A stretch of 64,000 nucleotides of DNA from assembly GCA_001310415.1 (NCBI GenBank), contig BAXE01000002.1, forward strand, positions 124,001 through 188,000. Reading direction: 5' to 3'. The notes beneath the pieces are model-generated. The model was not told where the DNA came from, searched no databases, and saw only the letters and a program-made list of their open reading frames with translations. The position numbers and the translations under genes were made by a program. This DNA is from Enterovibrio sp. JCM 19048 (GTDB lineage: Bacteria > Pseudomonadota > Gammaproteobacteria > Enterobacterales > Vibrionaceae). Positions 40,979 to 54,910 of this stretch are shown one piece after another (position 1 is the stretch's first letter; the number at the start of each line of letters is the position of its first letter).

Positions 40979-41790
40979 TTACCAGCCTTTCACCGCGCCA
41001 CCGTCAAACAGCTCATCAGCCGCGCTGAATACTGCGTCAGTCTGATACGCCTGAACGAACTGCTGCACGTTCTGTGCCTTGACGTTGTCAGTACGTGCGA
41101 CAATCAGGTTCACGTATGGTGACTCTTTATCTTCAACGAAGATGCCATCTTTTGCAGGTGTCAGGTTGATTGCGTTTGCGTAGGTGTTGTTGATAACCGC
41201 AAGCGTCACGTCATCCAGAGAGCGTGGCAATTGCGCCGCTTCCAGTTCAATGATTTCCAGGTTTTTCGGGTTTGCCGTGATATCCAGAACGGTCGCTTTC
41301 AGGCCCGCTTCGTCTTTCACTTCAATCAGACCCTGCTTTTCAAGCAGCAGCAGTGAACGGCCAAGGTTAGTTGGGTCGTTAGGCACGGCGATTTGCGCAC
41401 CGTCTTCGATTTCCGCGACGGATTTCACCTTGCTGGAGTAACCGGCAATTGGATAAACCAGGGTGTTGCCCGCGATTTCGAACTTGTAGCCGCGGTCGGT
41501 GATTTGCTGATCCAGGTATGGCTTGTGCTGGAACGCGTTGGCGTCGATGGAGCCTCTTCCAGCGCTGCGTTTGGCGACACGTAATCGGTGAAGGTCACCA
41601 GCTCTACGTCCAGACCGTATTTTTCTTTGGCTACTTTTGCTGCAACTTCAGCTATTTGCTCTTCTGCACCGGCCATCACACCGATTTTTACTTTAGATAG
41701 ATCAACCGTCTCTTCCTGGCCACAACCGGTCAGTACCAGTGCCGATGCCAAACCTACAGCGGCTGCAATTTTCTTGAGCGTAAAAGTCAT
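40979..41790 (-). CDS. metQ: MetQ, methionine-binding lipoprotein, one frameshift
   Basis: The substrate-binding protein of the MetNIQ importer. The start at 41790 has GGAG upstream and gives a lipoprotein signal ending LVLTGC. The mature part has VDLSKVKIGVMAGAEEQIAEVAAKVAKEKYGLDVELVTFTDYVSPNAAL; one base is lost near 41550 (GGG-type run at LEEGSIDANAFQHKPYL), then it continues with PNDPTNLGRSLLLLEKQGLI and the family's VINNTYANAINLTPAKD. The corrected product is about 270 residues. It is the last gene of metNIQ. Confidence 0.95.
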
Positions 41791-41849
41791 CTTGTATCTC
41801 CTTGATTTTATTTTTTCCATTTATGACGGATGGCACAGCCACCCGTGTT

Positions 41850-42542
41850 TTATCTGTGGTCTACCCGTTTAACCAGGTAATCACCGAGTGATTGAATGAG
41901 CTGCACCAGAATGACCAGCATGACGACAGTGATCAGCATGACAGTGCCGTCAAAGCGCTGGTAACCGTAGCGGATGCCCACATCGCCCAGACCGCCGCCG
42001 CCAACAGCACCAGCCATGGCGGAGTAACTCACCAGCGTGACCAGGGTGATGGTCGCGCCGTTCAGAATGCCCGGCAGTGCTTCCGGCAGCAGTACTTTGC
42101 GGATAATTTGCAGTGGGGTTGCCCCCATTGCCTGCGCCGCCTCTACCAGACCTGCCGGTACTTCCAGCAGTGCGCCTTCAACCAGACGGGCGATAAACGG
42201 AATGGCGCCAACGGTCAGCGGCACAATCGCAGCGCTGGTACCGATAGAGCTGCCCACCACAAAGCGGGTGAACGGGATTATCGCCACCAGCAGGATAATG
42301 AAAGGGATAGAACGGCCAATGTTGACCACAGTGCCAAGAACCTTGTTGAGCAGAGCATTTTCCAACAGGCCGCGCGGTTTGCTCAGGTGCAGCAAGACGC
42401 CTACAGGAATGCCAAATAGAAAGCCAATCGCACCGGATACAAACACCATGGTGAGGGTTTGGCCGAGAGCATCAATCAGCAGGTTTACTAGGCGTTCGTT
42501 CTCTGCGAACCAACCTGAAACGGCAGCAATATTAAGCGACAT
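41850..42542 (-). CDS. metI: MetI, methionine ABC transporter permease
   Basis: A 230-residue permease with five transmembrane helices and the EAA loop [34 protein letters not shown] near residue 130-165. It overlaps the end of metN by 11 bp, so the two are translationally coupled. It imports L- and D-methionine together with MetN and MetQ. The gene is intact. Confidence 0.95.
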   Translation of the reverse strand: MSLNIAAVSGWFAENERLVNLLIDALGQTLTMVFVSGAIGFLFGIPVGVLLHLSKPRGLLENALLNKVLGTVVNIGRSIPFIILLVAIIPFTRFVVGSSIGTSAAIVPLTVGAIPFIARLVEGALLEVPAGLVEAAQAMGATPLQIIRKVLLPEALPGILNGATITLVTLVSYSAMAGAVGGGGLGDVGIRYGYQRFDGTVMLITVVMLVILVQLIQSLGDYLVKRVDHR

Positions 42543-43566
42543 AGCCCAGCACCTCGATGTTTACATTGTGTTCCTTTAAAAATGTCAGCGCGCGGGCGAC
42601 GTTTTCTTCTTCTCCGAAAAACTCCGCCAGCATCAGGCCAAATTTCACGCCCCCGGCGTAATCCATGTCAGAGCTTAAGATGCTGACATCAATGTCGAAC
42701 TTTCGGGAAGCCTGACTGATGAGCGGGGCATCCACACTGGCGCCGGTAAACTCAAGGCGTACCAATGGCGGCAGGGTACCGTCGTTTTGCGGCTGCAGGC
42801 GCTCGGCGTAATCCTGCGGAATCGACAAATCCAGCGTCGAGCGGATAAAAGTGCGTGCCAGCTCGGTTTTCGGGTGGGCAAAGATGTCACCCACCGGGCC
42901 TTTCTCTACGAGTTCACCGTCACCGATGATGGCCACTTCATGACAGATGCGCTTCACCACATCCATTTCATGAGTGATGAGCAAAATGGTCAGTCCCAGT
43001 TTCTGGTTGATGGTTTGCAACAGGTTGAGGATGGCGTGGGTGGTCGCGGGATCCAGCGCACTGGTCGCTTCATCACACAGCAGCACTTTTGGCTCACTTG
43101 CCAGTGCGCGTGCAATCGCAACACGCTGCTTCTGGCCGCCACTGAGGTTGGACGGGTAGCTTTGGTGTTTGTCATTGAGGCCAACCAGATCCAAAAGCTC
43201 CGTCACTTTTCGTTGGATGTGCTGCTTGTCTTTGCCTGCCAACTCCAGTGGCAGCGATACGTTTTCGAACACAGTACGTGAAGAAAGCAGGTTGAAGTGC
43301 TGGAAGATCATGCCAATCTTCTGGCGCTCGCGCGTCAAATCAGACTGGGAGAGGGAAGTCAGCTCAACACCGTCGACAGACACCTGTCCGCGGGTTGGGC
43401 GTTCCAATAAATTCACAATGCGGATCAGAGTGCTTTTTCCGGCACCGGATGCGCCGATCACGCCAAAGATCCTGCCTTGGGGGATCTGGAGGTTAATATC
43501 GCGCAGGGCATGAATTGTTTGCGCGCCCTGTTTGAACTCCTTATTAACCTGTTTTATCTCGATCAT
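42532..43566 (-). CDS. metN: MetN, methionine ABC transporter ATPase
   Basis: A 344-residue ATPase with Walker [10 protein letters not shown], signature LSGGQKQR, Walker [13 protein letters not shown] and a C-terminal NIL domain (residues ~265-344) that binds methionine and causes trans-inhibition. It heads the metNIQ operon, whose promoter and MetJ boxes lie 85-145 bp upstream. The gene is intact. Confidence 0.96.
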   Translation of the reverse strand: MIEIKQVNKEFKQGAQTIHALRDINLQIPQGRIFGVIGASGAGKSTLIRIVNLLERPTRGQVSVDGVELTSLSQSDLTRERQKIGMIFQHFNLLSSRTVFENVSLPLELAGKDKQHIQRKVTELLDLVGLNDKHQSYPSNLSGGQKQRVAIARALASEPKVLLCDEATSALDPATTHAILNLLQTINQKLGLTILLITHEMDVVKRICHEVAIIGDGELVEKGPVGDIFAHPKTELARTFIRSTLDLSIPQDYAERLQPQNDGTLPPLVRLEFTGASVDAPLISQASRKFDIDVSILSSDMDYAGGVKFGLMLAEFFGEEENVARALTFLKEHNVNIEVLGYVA

Positions 43567-43649
43567 ATGCCGTCCTGGACAAAATCCGTTTAAGAATCGA
43601 ATAAAAATGCAGCGATTGTTGTTGGATTATTGCTGCTATCTGGTTTTTG

Positions 43650-43678
43650 ATGCTATTTGCTGTTGCAACTTAAGTCAA
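43650..43678 (-). promoter_or_regulatory. Promoter of metNIQ
   Basis: On the minus strand TTGACT (plus 43673-43678), a 17-bp spacer and TAGCAT (plus 43650-43655) form a plausible sigma-70 promoter about 85 bp before metN, just downstream of the met boxes. Confidence 0.6.
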
Positions 43679-43687
43679 TGGATATTT

Positions 43688-43711
43688 TTACGGCTAGACG
43701 TCTAAACGTAT
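43688..43711 (-). promoter_or_regulatory. MetJ operator (met boxes) upstream of metN
   Basis: A perfect AGACGTCT at 43696-43703 is flanked by AAACGTAT (43704-43711, five of eight matches) and TTACGGCT on the other side, an array of two to three boxes. It ends about 10 bp upstream of the putative -35, so repression would be by MetJ bound at the promoter edge. Confidence 0.85.
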
Positions 43712-43925
43712 ATTTGATTTTGAAGAGAGGATAAAACGGGAAAATAGAAGGAGATAGGGGGTTGGCATTGTGTGCCTTTCACCCTAGAAATACCGAATCC
43801 CTCACGCTTTGTAACCTTATTTTTGCAGTTGCACATTTAACTGACTGCTTTTTGTACTGGCGCACTGATTCGGGATGTGGAATGCAATAAACTGACGTGC
43901 TTGGAATGGTAATAGGGACAGGGAT

Positions 43926-44293
43926 GTGAGGACGTCATTTAAAACAATGATGTTAGCGACAAGCGCCTTGAGTTGGCTGCTTGTCTCACTGATGCCTGTG
44001 ATCAATGCCCACGCAGTAACGCCGGTGTTTGGGAAACCCTGTGTACCGTTAACGGATTTAAGCTGGTCAAACTCGATACTGCTGACACTTTGCAGGGGAC
44101 GGGTAAGCACGATGGTAAACCCTGCCCATTCGCCCATTTTTCGACGTTTCACCACCTCACCCTGAACACCTCACAAACGTATGCTCAAACCCGCTTTGTT
44201 GGGCGCTTCGATTACTCTTTAATGGCTCGAAGAGTAAAGTTTGAATCGCCCATCCCCCGCGCACCGCCAGTGAGTATTCCGTCAATTGTTTAA
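43926..44293 (+). CDS. DUF2946-like secreted Cys protein, one frameshift
   Basis: A GTG at 43926 begins a signal-like segment (RTSFKTMMLATSALSWLLVSLMPVINAHA). After one lost base near 44011 the second frame gives SNAGVWETLCTVNGFKLVKLD, then KHDGKPCPFAHFST, which is the C...CPxC/H pattern of DUF2946 proteins, often near copper or metal genes. The corrected product is about 123 residues. No neighbour is on the same transcript. The assignment is tentative because the family is poorly conserved; an overlapping minus-strand open frame is not supported. Confidence 0.5.
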
Positions 44294-44624
44294 GTTATTC
44301 CAAGGTTCCTTTCATTTCCTTTCTCATTGCCTTCCTATTTTCCTTCTTCATTTTCCTGCACCCTCTGGCACATCGCTTATCGGCCACAGAGCACTTTTGC
44401 AATCAGATGGTTAAATAAACGACGGTCATTGTTTGACCGACTTCAAACTCCCTCGTGCTGAGGCTACTTGCTACGCCCCAGAATGAGTAAAGTTATTGCA
44501 ACATCTTATTAACTGCGCGTTGGTGGATGTGACAGGGACTTTTCAAGGCAACGCCCACCGTTATACCAATTGCCATTTCGTGTTGCCTTATCGATATCGC
44601 CATTCCGAGCAAGGAGACTGAAAC

Positions 44625-45735
44625 ATGTTAAAACGTCGTTCGTTTCTCGCTGCGACCACAATAGCACTGGGTGTGCTGCTGTCCGGTTGTGGAGAAGAGA
44701 AGCAGGAAGCTGCTGCACAGGCACAACCTGCTGAGCAGGAAAAAATTACCTGGAAAATGGTGACCACCTGGCCAAAGAACTTCCCCGGTTTGGGAACAGG
44801 GGCGAACAACCTCGCTGAGCTGATCACGGACATGAGCGATGGCCGCCTTGAAGTGAAAGTCTACGGTGCTGGCGAACTGGTCGGTGCGCTGGATGTGTTT
44901 GATGCGGTCTCGCGCGGAACGGCTGAAATGGGTCACGGTGCGGGTTACTACTGGAAAGGTAAAGCGCCTGCAGGACAGTTTTTCGCGGCGGTTCCTTTTG
45001 GCCTGACGGCGCAGGAAATGAATGGCTGGATTTACAGTGGCGGTGGCCTGGAGCTGTGGGCAGAAGCGTATGAACCGTTTGGTATCATCCCGATGCCTGC
45101 CGGTAACACCGGTGTGCAAATGGGCGGTTGGTTTAACAAGGAAATCAATAGCATTGACGATCTGCAAGGTCTGAAAATGCGTATTCCTGGCCTGGGTGGC
45201 GAAGTGCTGAAACGTGCGGGTGGTACGCCGGTACTGCTGCCGGGTGGCGAAATCTTCCCTGCGCTGCAATCAGGCGCGATTGATGCGACTGAGTGGGTAG
45301 GCCCCATATAACGATTTGGCGTTTGGCCTGCATAAAGCGGCAAAATACTACTACTACCCAGGCTGGCATGAGCCGGGCACAACCCTGGAAGCGCTGATTA
45401 ACAAAGAAGCGTTCGACAAACTGCCGAAAGACCTGCAATCCATTGTGCTGGCAGCTACCCGTGTTGCAAACGCAGACATGCTGGCGGAATTTACTGCGCG
45501 TAACAATGCAGCGCTGGAAAGTCTGGTGAACGAGCATAATGTGGATCTGCGTCCGTATCCGAAAGAAGTGCTGACCCAGCTGCAAACCCTGGCTGACGAA
45601 GTGGTGGCGGAGCAGGCTGAAGTGGATGCGATCAGTAAGAAAGTCTACGACTCTTACAAATCGTTCCGCGATCAGGCGATTGACTGGCATGCGATTTCCG
45701 AGCAAGCCATGTTGAACGCGCGTAACCCTCAATAA
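44625..45735 (+). CDS. dctP: DctP-type TRAP substrate-binding lipoprotein, one frameshift
   Basis: The periplasmic binding protein of a TRAP transporter. It has a lipoprotein signal ending LLSGC (Cys22) and the motif TTWPKNFPGLGTGANNLAELI seen in the 2-oxoacid (TakP-like) and lactate-binding group. The selectivity Arg region is GLKMRIPGLGGEVLKRAGGTPVLLPGGEIFPALQSGAIDATEWVGP. One extra C near 45305 (CCC read as CCCC) shifts the frame at WVGP/YNDLAFGLH, then it continues to YPGWHEPGTTLEAL and the end. The corrected length is about 370 residues. It precedes dctQ and dctM. The substrate is probably a 2-oxo or hydroxy acid (inferred). Confidence 0.92.
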
Positions 45736-45814
45736 GTTCGAAAGGCAGCACCCTGTGTGCTGCCGCTTTCGTTTCGAAATCCCCAAGCCTTTTGGCTGAA
45801 GTTAGAGTTGTCGT

Positions 45815-46380
45815 ATGGATACCGCCTCTCCTTTTCTTATATCCCTGATCAAGGGGATCAACCGATTCAGCGACTGGACCGGACGCCTTGTCTCTTGGTT
45901 TGTGTTGGCGATCGTGCTTATCACCTTTGTGGTGGTTGTGATGCGATACATTTTCAACACAGGCTCCGTGTTTATGCAGGAGTCGGTTCTTTATTTTCAC
46001 AACTACGTCATCATGTTGGGTGCGGCTTATGCCTTGTTGAAAGGCGCGCATGTCCGCGTAGACATTTTCTACCGCCCCATGTCAGACAAGAAAAAAGCTG
46101 GGTGGATTTGCTGGGTTTTGTCTTTCTTTTGCTGCCAACCTGCGGCTTTATTTTCTTTATAGGATGGGATTACGTGGCTGCGTCTTGGCATATTCTTGAA
46201 GGCTCGCAGGAAGCGGGTGGGGTGAATGCCCGTTATATCTTCAAAACCAGTATCTTGCTGATGCCTGCTCTGGTGATCCTGCAAGGCATTGCGGAGTCCC
46301 TGAAAGCGGTAATGACGCTGATGGGCTATCAGGATGCAGTCAAACAACTGGATGAACACGATGAGGAGCACGCACTATGA
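45815..46380 (+). CDS. dctQ: DctQ, small TRAP membrane subunit, one frameshift
   Basis: The four-helix small subunit of the TRAP transporter. The first frame has SWFVLAIVLITFVVVVMRYIF and the conserved QESVLYFHNYVIMLGAAYALLKGAHVRVDIFY; one base is lost near 46100 in an A/G run, and the second frame adds two helices and ends DEHDEEHAL. The corrected length is about 188 residues. Its stop overlaps the dctM start (ATGA). Confidence 0.9.
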
Positions 46381-47754
46381 CAGAGTTCCTCGCGCTGTTT
46401 CTTTTCCTGTTTACCTTCGGTGTACTGTTGTTGGGTTATCCAGTGGCTTTCTCTCTGGGGGGCTCGGCACTGCTGTTTTCCCTGATAGGCTGGCTGACAG
46501 GTACCTTTGATCCGGCTTTCCTTGAAGCAATCCCAAACCGCATTTCCGGCACACTGTCTAATGAGTTGCTGGTGGCTATTCCGCTTTTCGTCTTTATGGG
46601 CGTGATGCTGGAAAAATCCAAAATCGCAGAAGATCTCCTCGATACCATGGGGCAGGTCTTTGGCGGGCTCGCGGGTGGTCTTGGTATATCAGTCACCATC
46701 GTGGGCATGCTGTTGGCGGCGAGTACTGGCATTGTAGGCGCAACGGTTGTGACCATGGGTTTATTGTCCCTGCCTTCAATGATGAAGCGCGGCTACTGCC
46801 CGCGTATCGCCACGGGAACCATCTGTGCCTCGGGTACGCTTGCAGATTATTCCGCCGTCTATCGTGCTGGTGCTGTTGGGGGATGTTATCTCCTCAGCAT
46901 ACCAACAAGCGCAGCTTGATCAGGGGATTTACTCACCGGAAAGTGTCACTGTCGGCGACCTGTTTCTGGGCGCACTGGTGCCGGGGTTTGTGCTGGTCGG
47001 GCTCTATATTGTTTACCTGATTGCCATTGCGATCTTCCAGCCGCATCGCGTACCGCCGATCCCAGAGGAGGATCGCAAGGTCAGCAAAGAGCTTTACCTC
47101 CAAGTGCTGACGGTGCTGATCCCGCCGGTGCTGCTGATTGTATTGGTGCTGGGTTCTATCCTGACCGGTATTGCTACACCGACTGAAGCGGCTTCGGTTG
47201 GCTCTGTCGGTGCGATTGTGCTGGCTGCCAGCAAGCGCATGTTCAGCATACCTATCCTCAAGGAAGTGTTGCGCACCACCACGGAAGTGACGGCCATGGT
47301 GTTTATGATCCTTATCGGGGCATCGATTTTCGCACTGGTGTTCCGTGGCTTTGGCGGCGATGACATCGTGCGGGATTTCCTGCATAGCCTGCCGGGTGGT
47401 GTGTTTGGCGCTATGTTGCTGGTGATGCTGGTGCTGTTCCTGCTTGGTTTCTTCCTCGACTTTATCGAAATCACCTTTGTCGTGGTGCCTATCGTTGCAC
47501 CGATATTGCTGACAATGGGTGTTGATCCAGTTTGGCTCGGGATCATGATTGCACTGAACCTGCAAACCTCCTTCCTTACCCCGCCATTTGGCTTCTCGCT
47601 GTTTTATCTGCGCGGGGTAGCACCGGGCTCAATATCCACCGGTGATATTTACCGTGGCGTATTGCCGTTCATCGTGATCCAGCTAGTCGTATTGGCGCTG
47701 CTCGCCTACTGGCCGACAATGGCTACCTGGTTGCCGGAGTTGGTTTACGGCTAA
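46377..47754 (+). CDS. dctM: DctM, large TRAP membrane subunit, one frameshift
   Basis: The transport subunit, about 459 residues with some 12 helices. The N-terminal frame has VLLLGYPVAFSLGGSALLF, PLFVFMGVMLEKSKIAEDLL and GATVVTMGLLSLPSMMKRGY; the family motif SGTLGQIIPPSIVLVLLG is broken near 46843, where two bases (a GGG run) appear lost. The rest carries ATPTEAASVGSVGAIVLAA and the C-terminal TPPFGFSLFYLRG. It ends the operon; a terminator follows. Confidence 0.92.
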
Positions 47755-47761
47755 TGCGTAA

Positions 47762-47791
47762 AATGGCCTCCCGTCGTGGAGGCTATTTTTT
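47762..47791 (+). terminator. Terminator after dctM
   Basis: GGCCTCC/GGAGGCT arms around CGTCGT followed by TTTTTT. Confidence 0.8.
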
Positions 47792-47868
47792 CAACGTCAT
47801 ATTACTTGACGGCGACAAAGGCACGGTTTCTACTACGCTTCTTTTTGCTTGTTATGTCCGGAGTTTAA

Positions 47869-48498
47869 GTGACATCTGCAGTTGATATCGCCATGCTGGC
47901 GGTGTTTATCCCCACTTTCTTTTTTGTCTCTGTCACACCGGGTATGTGTATGACCCTGGCGATGACGTTGGGTATGAGTATTGGTGTTCGCCGCAGCCTC
48001 CACATGATGTGGGGTGAGCTGATTGGTGTTGGCCTGGTGTCGCTGGCGTCTGTCGTGGGTGTGGCGGCAATCATGCTGAACTATCCGGGGCTGTTCAGCG
48101 TGCTCAAATATGTTGGTGGCGCGTACCTGTTTTATCTCGGCGTACAGATGTGGTTGTCGAAGGGCAAAATGGCCATTCCGGACGACCTTTCTGCTAAAGG
48201 GAATACTTCCGCAATGACGCTGGCGATGCAGGGCTTTGTTACTGCGATTGCCAACGAAAGGGTGGGCGTTTATGGTTTCCCTGCTGCCGCCATTTATCAA
48301 TCCGCAGATGGCAATGGTGCCTCAGCTGTCGCTGCTAATCGGCATTATTCTGCTGACAGAATTTGGTTGTTTGCTGCTGTACGCAAGCGGCGGCCGTACG
48401 CTGCGCCATTTCCTGCAAAAAAGCGGAAATGTAAAGATGATGAACCGTATTGCCGGGTCGTTGATGATGGGTGTCGGTGTTTGGCTGGCAATGGCTAA
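47869..48498 (+). CDS. LysE/RhtB-family exporter 2, frameshifted
   Basis: A second LysE/RhtB-family exporter. The GTG at 47869 has CGGAG upstream and leads to FIPTFFFVSVTPGMCMTLAMTLGMSIG and YVGGAYLFYLGVQMWLSK. One base is missing near 48255 at TAIAN/PKGWAFMVSLLPPFINP; the second frame carries the last helices to GSLMMGVGVWLA. The true stop is unclear: the second frame runs into the convergent gene, while one more indel near 48490 would reach the TAA at 48496-48498, giving the usual ~205 residues. I use that end. Confidence 0.85.
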   Translation: MTSAVDIAMLAVFIPTFFFVSVTPGMCMTLAMTLGMSIGVRRSLHMMWGELIGVGLVSLASVVGVAAIMLNYPGLFSVLKYVGGAYLFYLGVQMWLSKGKMAIPDDLSAKGNTSAMTLAMQGFVTAIANERVGVYGFPAAAIYQSADGNGASAVAANRHYSADRIWLFAAVRKRRPYAAPFPAKKRKCKDDEPYCRVVDDGCRCLAGNG

Positions 48499-48508
48499 TC
48501 GCCCGGTT

Positions 48509-49607
48509 CTAGTCTTTGTAGGTCTCAGCAATGCGGATAAATTCGTGTTGGAGATCGAACATGATATCGACCAACAGGGGGTCGAAGTGCGATCCCCTGC
48601 CTTCGCGGATAATCGCAAACGCTTCGTCATTGGTCATCGCGGCTTTGTAAACCCGTTTACTCACCAGCGCATCAAACACGTCAGCCACCGCCATCAAGCG
48701 GGCGCTGAGGGGAATATCTTCCCCGGCTAAACCTTGCGGATAGCCAGAGCCATCCCACTTTTCATGGTGGCCATAAGCAATTTCTTTTGCCGCGTTCAAA
48801 AACGGGTAGTTCGCGCCTACTTCCTCTTCTGCTTTTACAATCGCATCGTATCCCAACTTGGCGTGGGTTTTCATGATGTCGAATTCCTCTGCCGTCAATT
48901 TGCCAGGCTTGAGCAAAATGGCATCCGGAATCCCTACTTTTCCGATGTCATGCAATGGCGCGGTTTTGAACACCATATTGATAAAGTCAGGTGTCACGAT
49001 ATCTGGGTATTTACCGCGAAGATAAAGCTGGTCGGCAAGGATTTTGACGTAGTACTGAGTGCGGACAATGTGGTTGCCGGTTTCCTGATCGCGGGTTTCT
49101 GCCAGACTTGCCAGCGCGTTAATGGTGACATCCTGGATGACGCTCAGCTCTTTGAGCCTGCGCTGTACTTCCGCTTCCAGAAACGCATTCTGATCGTGGA
49201 GGAAATCTTTGGAGCTTTGTTTTCGAGGTGAATACGGATTCGCGCCATGGTGATCGGTGGGCTGAGAGGCTTTTTGATGTAATCGGCGGCGCGACAGAAA
49301 AACCAAACTCCTGATCTTCGCCTTTGGATTTAGATGTGAGGAATATTACGGGAATGTCCTGACCGGTTTTTTTGGCTTTTATCTGGCGACACACTTCATA
49401 GCCGTCCATGCCCGGCATGACGACGTCTAACAAAATCAAGTCGATGGCAAACTTTTCAACGATTGCCAGCGCAGTCTGTCCATTGGTAGCCGCTTTCACT
49501 TCGTAGTCGTCTTTCAGCATTTCGCTGACAAACACAAGGTTTTCAGGGGTGTCGTCGACAACCAAGATTGTAGCGCGCTTTTTTCCCTTGTTTTGCGGTG
49601 ACACCAT
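48509..49607 (-). CDS. Response regulator with HD-GYP c-di-GMP phosphodiesterase domain, frameshifted
   Basis: An RpfG-type output protein. The start at 49607 gives a receiver domain with ILVVDDTPENL, phospho-acceptor LILLDVVMPGMDGYE and the Lys of VIFLTSKSK. Breaks near 49292 and 49220 disrupt the EFGFSCGAADYIKKP end and the linker. The HD-GYP domain (from ~residue 150) has the HDIGKVG metal site, GNHIVRTQYYVKILA and HHEKWDGSGYP, all expected for an active c-di-GMP hydrolase. Corrected length is about 365 residues. It is divergent from the hybrid kinase, which is the likely but unproven partner. Confidence 0.9.
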
Positions 49608-49791
49608 TAACCGGATCCTGATTCACTTTTCACTTATACAATCCTAGGTCTACTCTTACTAATGTTCCAATTGTGAGTCACATTATTTTAATTGAGACAT
49701 GCGGTTACGCGACACTGACGCTTTCACGAAAGAGGGAAGCCCGGTCTGTTGCGCTAATCCGGATGACTGAAGAGAGACCACAGGTGTCAGC

Positions 49792-52540
<2,749 letters not shown>

Positions 52541-52556
52541 GACGCAACAACGGAAA

Positions 52557-52590
52557 CAAAAAAGCCGATGCATTGCATCGGCTTTTGTCA
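52557..52590. terminator. Bidirectional terminator between the kinase gene and pta
   Basis: AAAAAGCCGATGC and GCATCGGCTTTT arms separated by ATT, between convergent genes. Confidence 0.9.
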
Positions 52591-52604
52591 TTTCAAAGCA
52601 GGAC

Positions 52605-54766
52605 TTAGATAGCCGCTGCTTCTGCGTCGTCAGCTTGTTTCGCCTGGATCGCAGTCAGTGCAACGGTGTAAACGATATCGTCTACCAGTGCACCGCGTGA
52701 CAGGTCGTTAACAGGCTTACGCATGCCTTGCAGCATTGGACCGATTGAAACCAGATCCGCTGAACGCTGTACCGCTTTGTAAGTGGTGTTACCAGTGTTC
52801 AGGTCTGGGAATACGAATACGGTCGCTTTACCTGCTACTGGAGAGTTTGGTGCTTTAGAAGCAGCAACGTTTTCCATGATAGCGGCGTCGTACTGCAGAG
52901 GACCGTCGATCATCAGATCAGGACGTTTCTGCTGAGCAATCAGTGTCGCTTCACGTACTTTCTCAACGTCTGCACCCTGACCAGAAGTACCGGTAGAGTA
53001 AGAGATCATTGCAACACGTGGCTCGATGCCGAATGCTTTCGCTGAATCTGCAGATTGGATGGCGATTTCAGCCAGTTGCTCTGCGTTTGGATCTGGGTTG
53101 ATCGCACAGTCACCGTAAACCAGAACCTGGTCAGGCAGCAGCATGAAGAACACAGAAGACACCAGAGACGCGTTTGGCGCAGTCTTGATGATTTGCAGTG
53201 GCGGACGGATGGTGTTTGCTGTGGTGTGAACCGCACCAGAAACCAGACCGTGAACTTCGTTCGCTTCCAACATCATAGTACCCAGTACTACGGTGTCTTC
53301 CAGTTGCTCACGCGCAACCACTTCGGTCATACCCTTGCTCTTACGCAGCTCAACCAGACGCGCAACGTATTGCTCGCGAACTGCAGCAGGATCGATGATA
53401 GTAACGCCAGCGCCAGAACCACGCCTTGTTGCTCAGCAACACGCTTGATTTCTTCTGGGTTACCCAGCAGCACACATTCCGCAATTTTACGCTCAGCACA
53501 GATTGCTGCCGCTTTAACGGTACGTGGCTCATCACCTTCAGGCAGAACGATACGCTTAGCCGCTTTACGTGCCAGCTCAGTCAGCTGGTAACGGAATGCT
53601 GGTGGGCTCAGGCGACGCTCACGCGCTGCACCTTCAGACAGAGACTCAACCCAGTTGCCATCAACGTTTGATGCAACGTGGTTTTGAACGAATTCAACAC
53701 GCTCTTTGTCGTCTGCAGGTACTTCCAGGCTGAAGCTTTGCAGGTTCAGGGAAGTCTGCCAAGTGTTACCTTGGGTAGTGAATACTGGCAGGCCAGATTC
53801 GAATGCGCGTTGGCACAGACCTTTCAGTTCTTCTGGAATGCTGTAGCCGCCAGTCAGCAGCAGGGCACCGATTTCCAGGCCGTTCATCGCTGCCAGACAG
53901 GCTGCAACGATAACGTCAGGACGGTCAGCAGAAGTTACCAGCAGAGAGCCTGCGCGGAAGTGTTCAACCATGTTAGGGATTGAACGCGCACAGAAAGTGA
54001 TGCTCTTGATACGACGGGTGTTAATTTCACCTTCGTTGATCACTTCAGCGTTCAGGTGCTTCGCCAGATCGCTCGCACGTGTTGCGATCAGCTCAATGCT
54101 CCATGGCACGCAACCCAGTACGCGGATAGGGCTGGAGTTGAAGATCTCCATCACTTCTACGTTGCTGGTTTTTGCTGCGTTCGCATCATCAAAGATGTCA
54201 GACAGGTCTGGACGGGTGCGGCCTTGCTCATCCACAGGCGCGCCGTGTTTGTTGATGATAACGCCAGCGATGTTCGGGTTCTTACTACCACCGAAGTTAG
54301 ATACTGCTACCTCAATGCGCTCTTTCAGTTGCGCTGGGTTGTCAGTACCTGGAGTGGTGACGAACACGATTTCCGCATCCAGAGTCTTCGCGATTTCGTA
54401 GTTGACTTGGTTCGCGAATGGGTGGTTGCGAGTAGGTACCAGACCTTCAATCAGCGCCACTTCTGCATCAGCAGTTGCGTCTTTAAAGCGGGCGATGATT
54501 TCTTCCATCAGCACGTCAGCTTGATCAGTACGGATCAGCGCTTCAGCGTTTGCCATGGTCAGTGGCTCTGCCACTTTCATGTCGCTGTTTGCTTCAATGA
54601 TGGTTGTAGTCAGGTCAGGCTGGTTACCGCCGTGGCGAGGCTGGGCGATAGGCTTGAAAAATGAGACGCGAAGGCCCTTTTGTTCCATCGCACGCAGTAC
54701 GCCAAGGCTGACGCTGGTCAGGCCGACACCGGTGCCGATTGGAATGAGCATAATAGTACGGGACAC
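52605..54766 (-). CDS. pta: Phosphate acetyltransferase (long, Pta type II), one frameshift
   Basis: Pta interconverts acetyl-CoA and acetyl phosphate in the acetate switch. The N-terminal ~390 residues form the P-loop-like regulatory domains ([20 protein letters not shown], then DRTGG-type DRTTP-like regions), and the C-terminal catalytic domain has the KxxP-like [33 protein letters not shown] and [36 protein letters not shown]. One G is lost near 53415 (GG read as G) at [15 protein letters not shown]. The corrected protein is about 720 residues. It follows ackA on the same strand with 144 bp between. Confidence 0.95.
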
Positions 54767-54862
54767 GCTTGATTCCTCTTTACTATGTAAGATGCAAAAC
54801 CCGCGCGAGCAGGTTTTGGTCAGTATTCAGTTTGGCTGTTAAGGGTATAACTTTGCCAAATT

Positions 54863-54891
54863 GAAACGGCTGATCTCATTGATCAGCCGCA
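54863..54891 (-). terminator. Hairpin between ackA and pta
   Basis: CGGCTGATC/GATCAGCCG arms around TCATT, with little T-tract. It may attenuate read-through from ackA to pta. Confidence 0.55.
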
Positions 54892-54910
54892 TGTTTGCAT
54901 CAAATGGCGA

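Noticed and set aside
43817-44155. A 112-codon minus-strand frame upstream of the TRAP operon
   Set aside because: It has no family or ribosome-binding site, and the plus strand gives a more coherent, signal-bearing DUF2946-like protein after one base correction.
45632-47565. Several minus-strand frames of 100-210 codons opposite dctQ and dctM
   Set aside because: They are His/Gln/Asn-rich shadows of membrane-protein genes without signals or domains.
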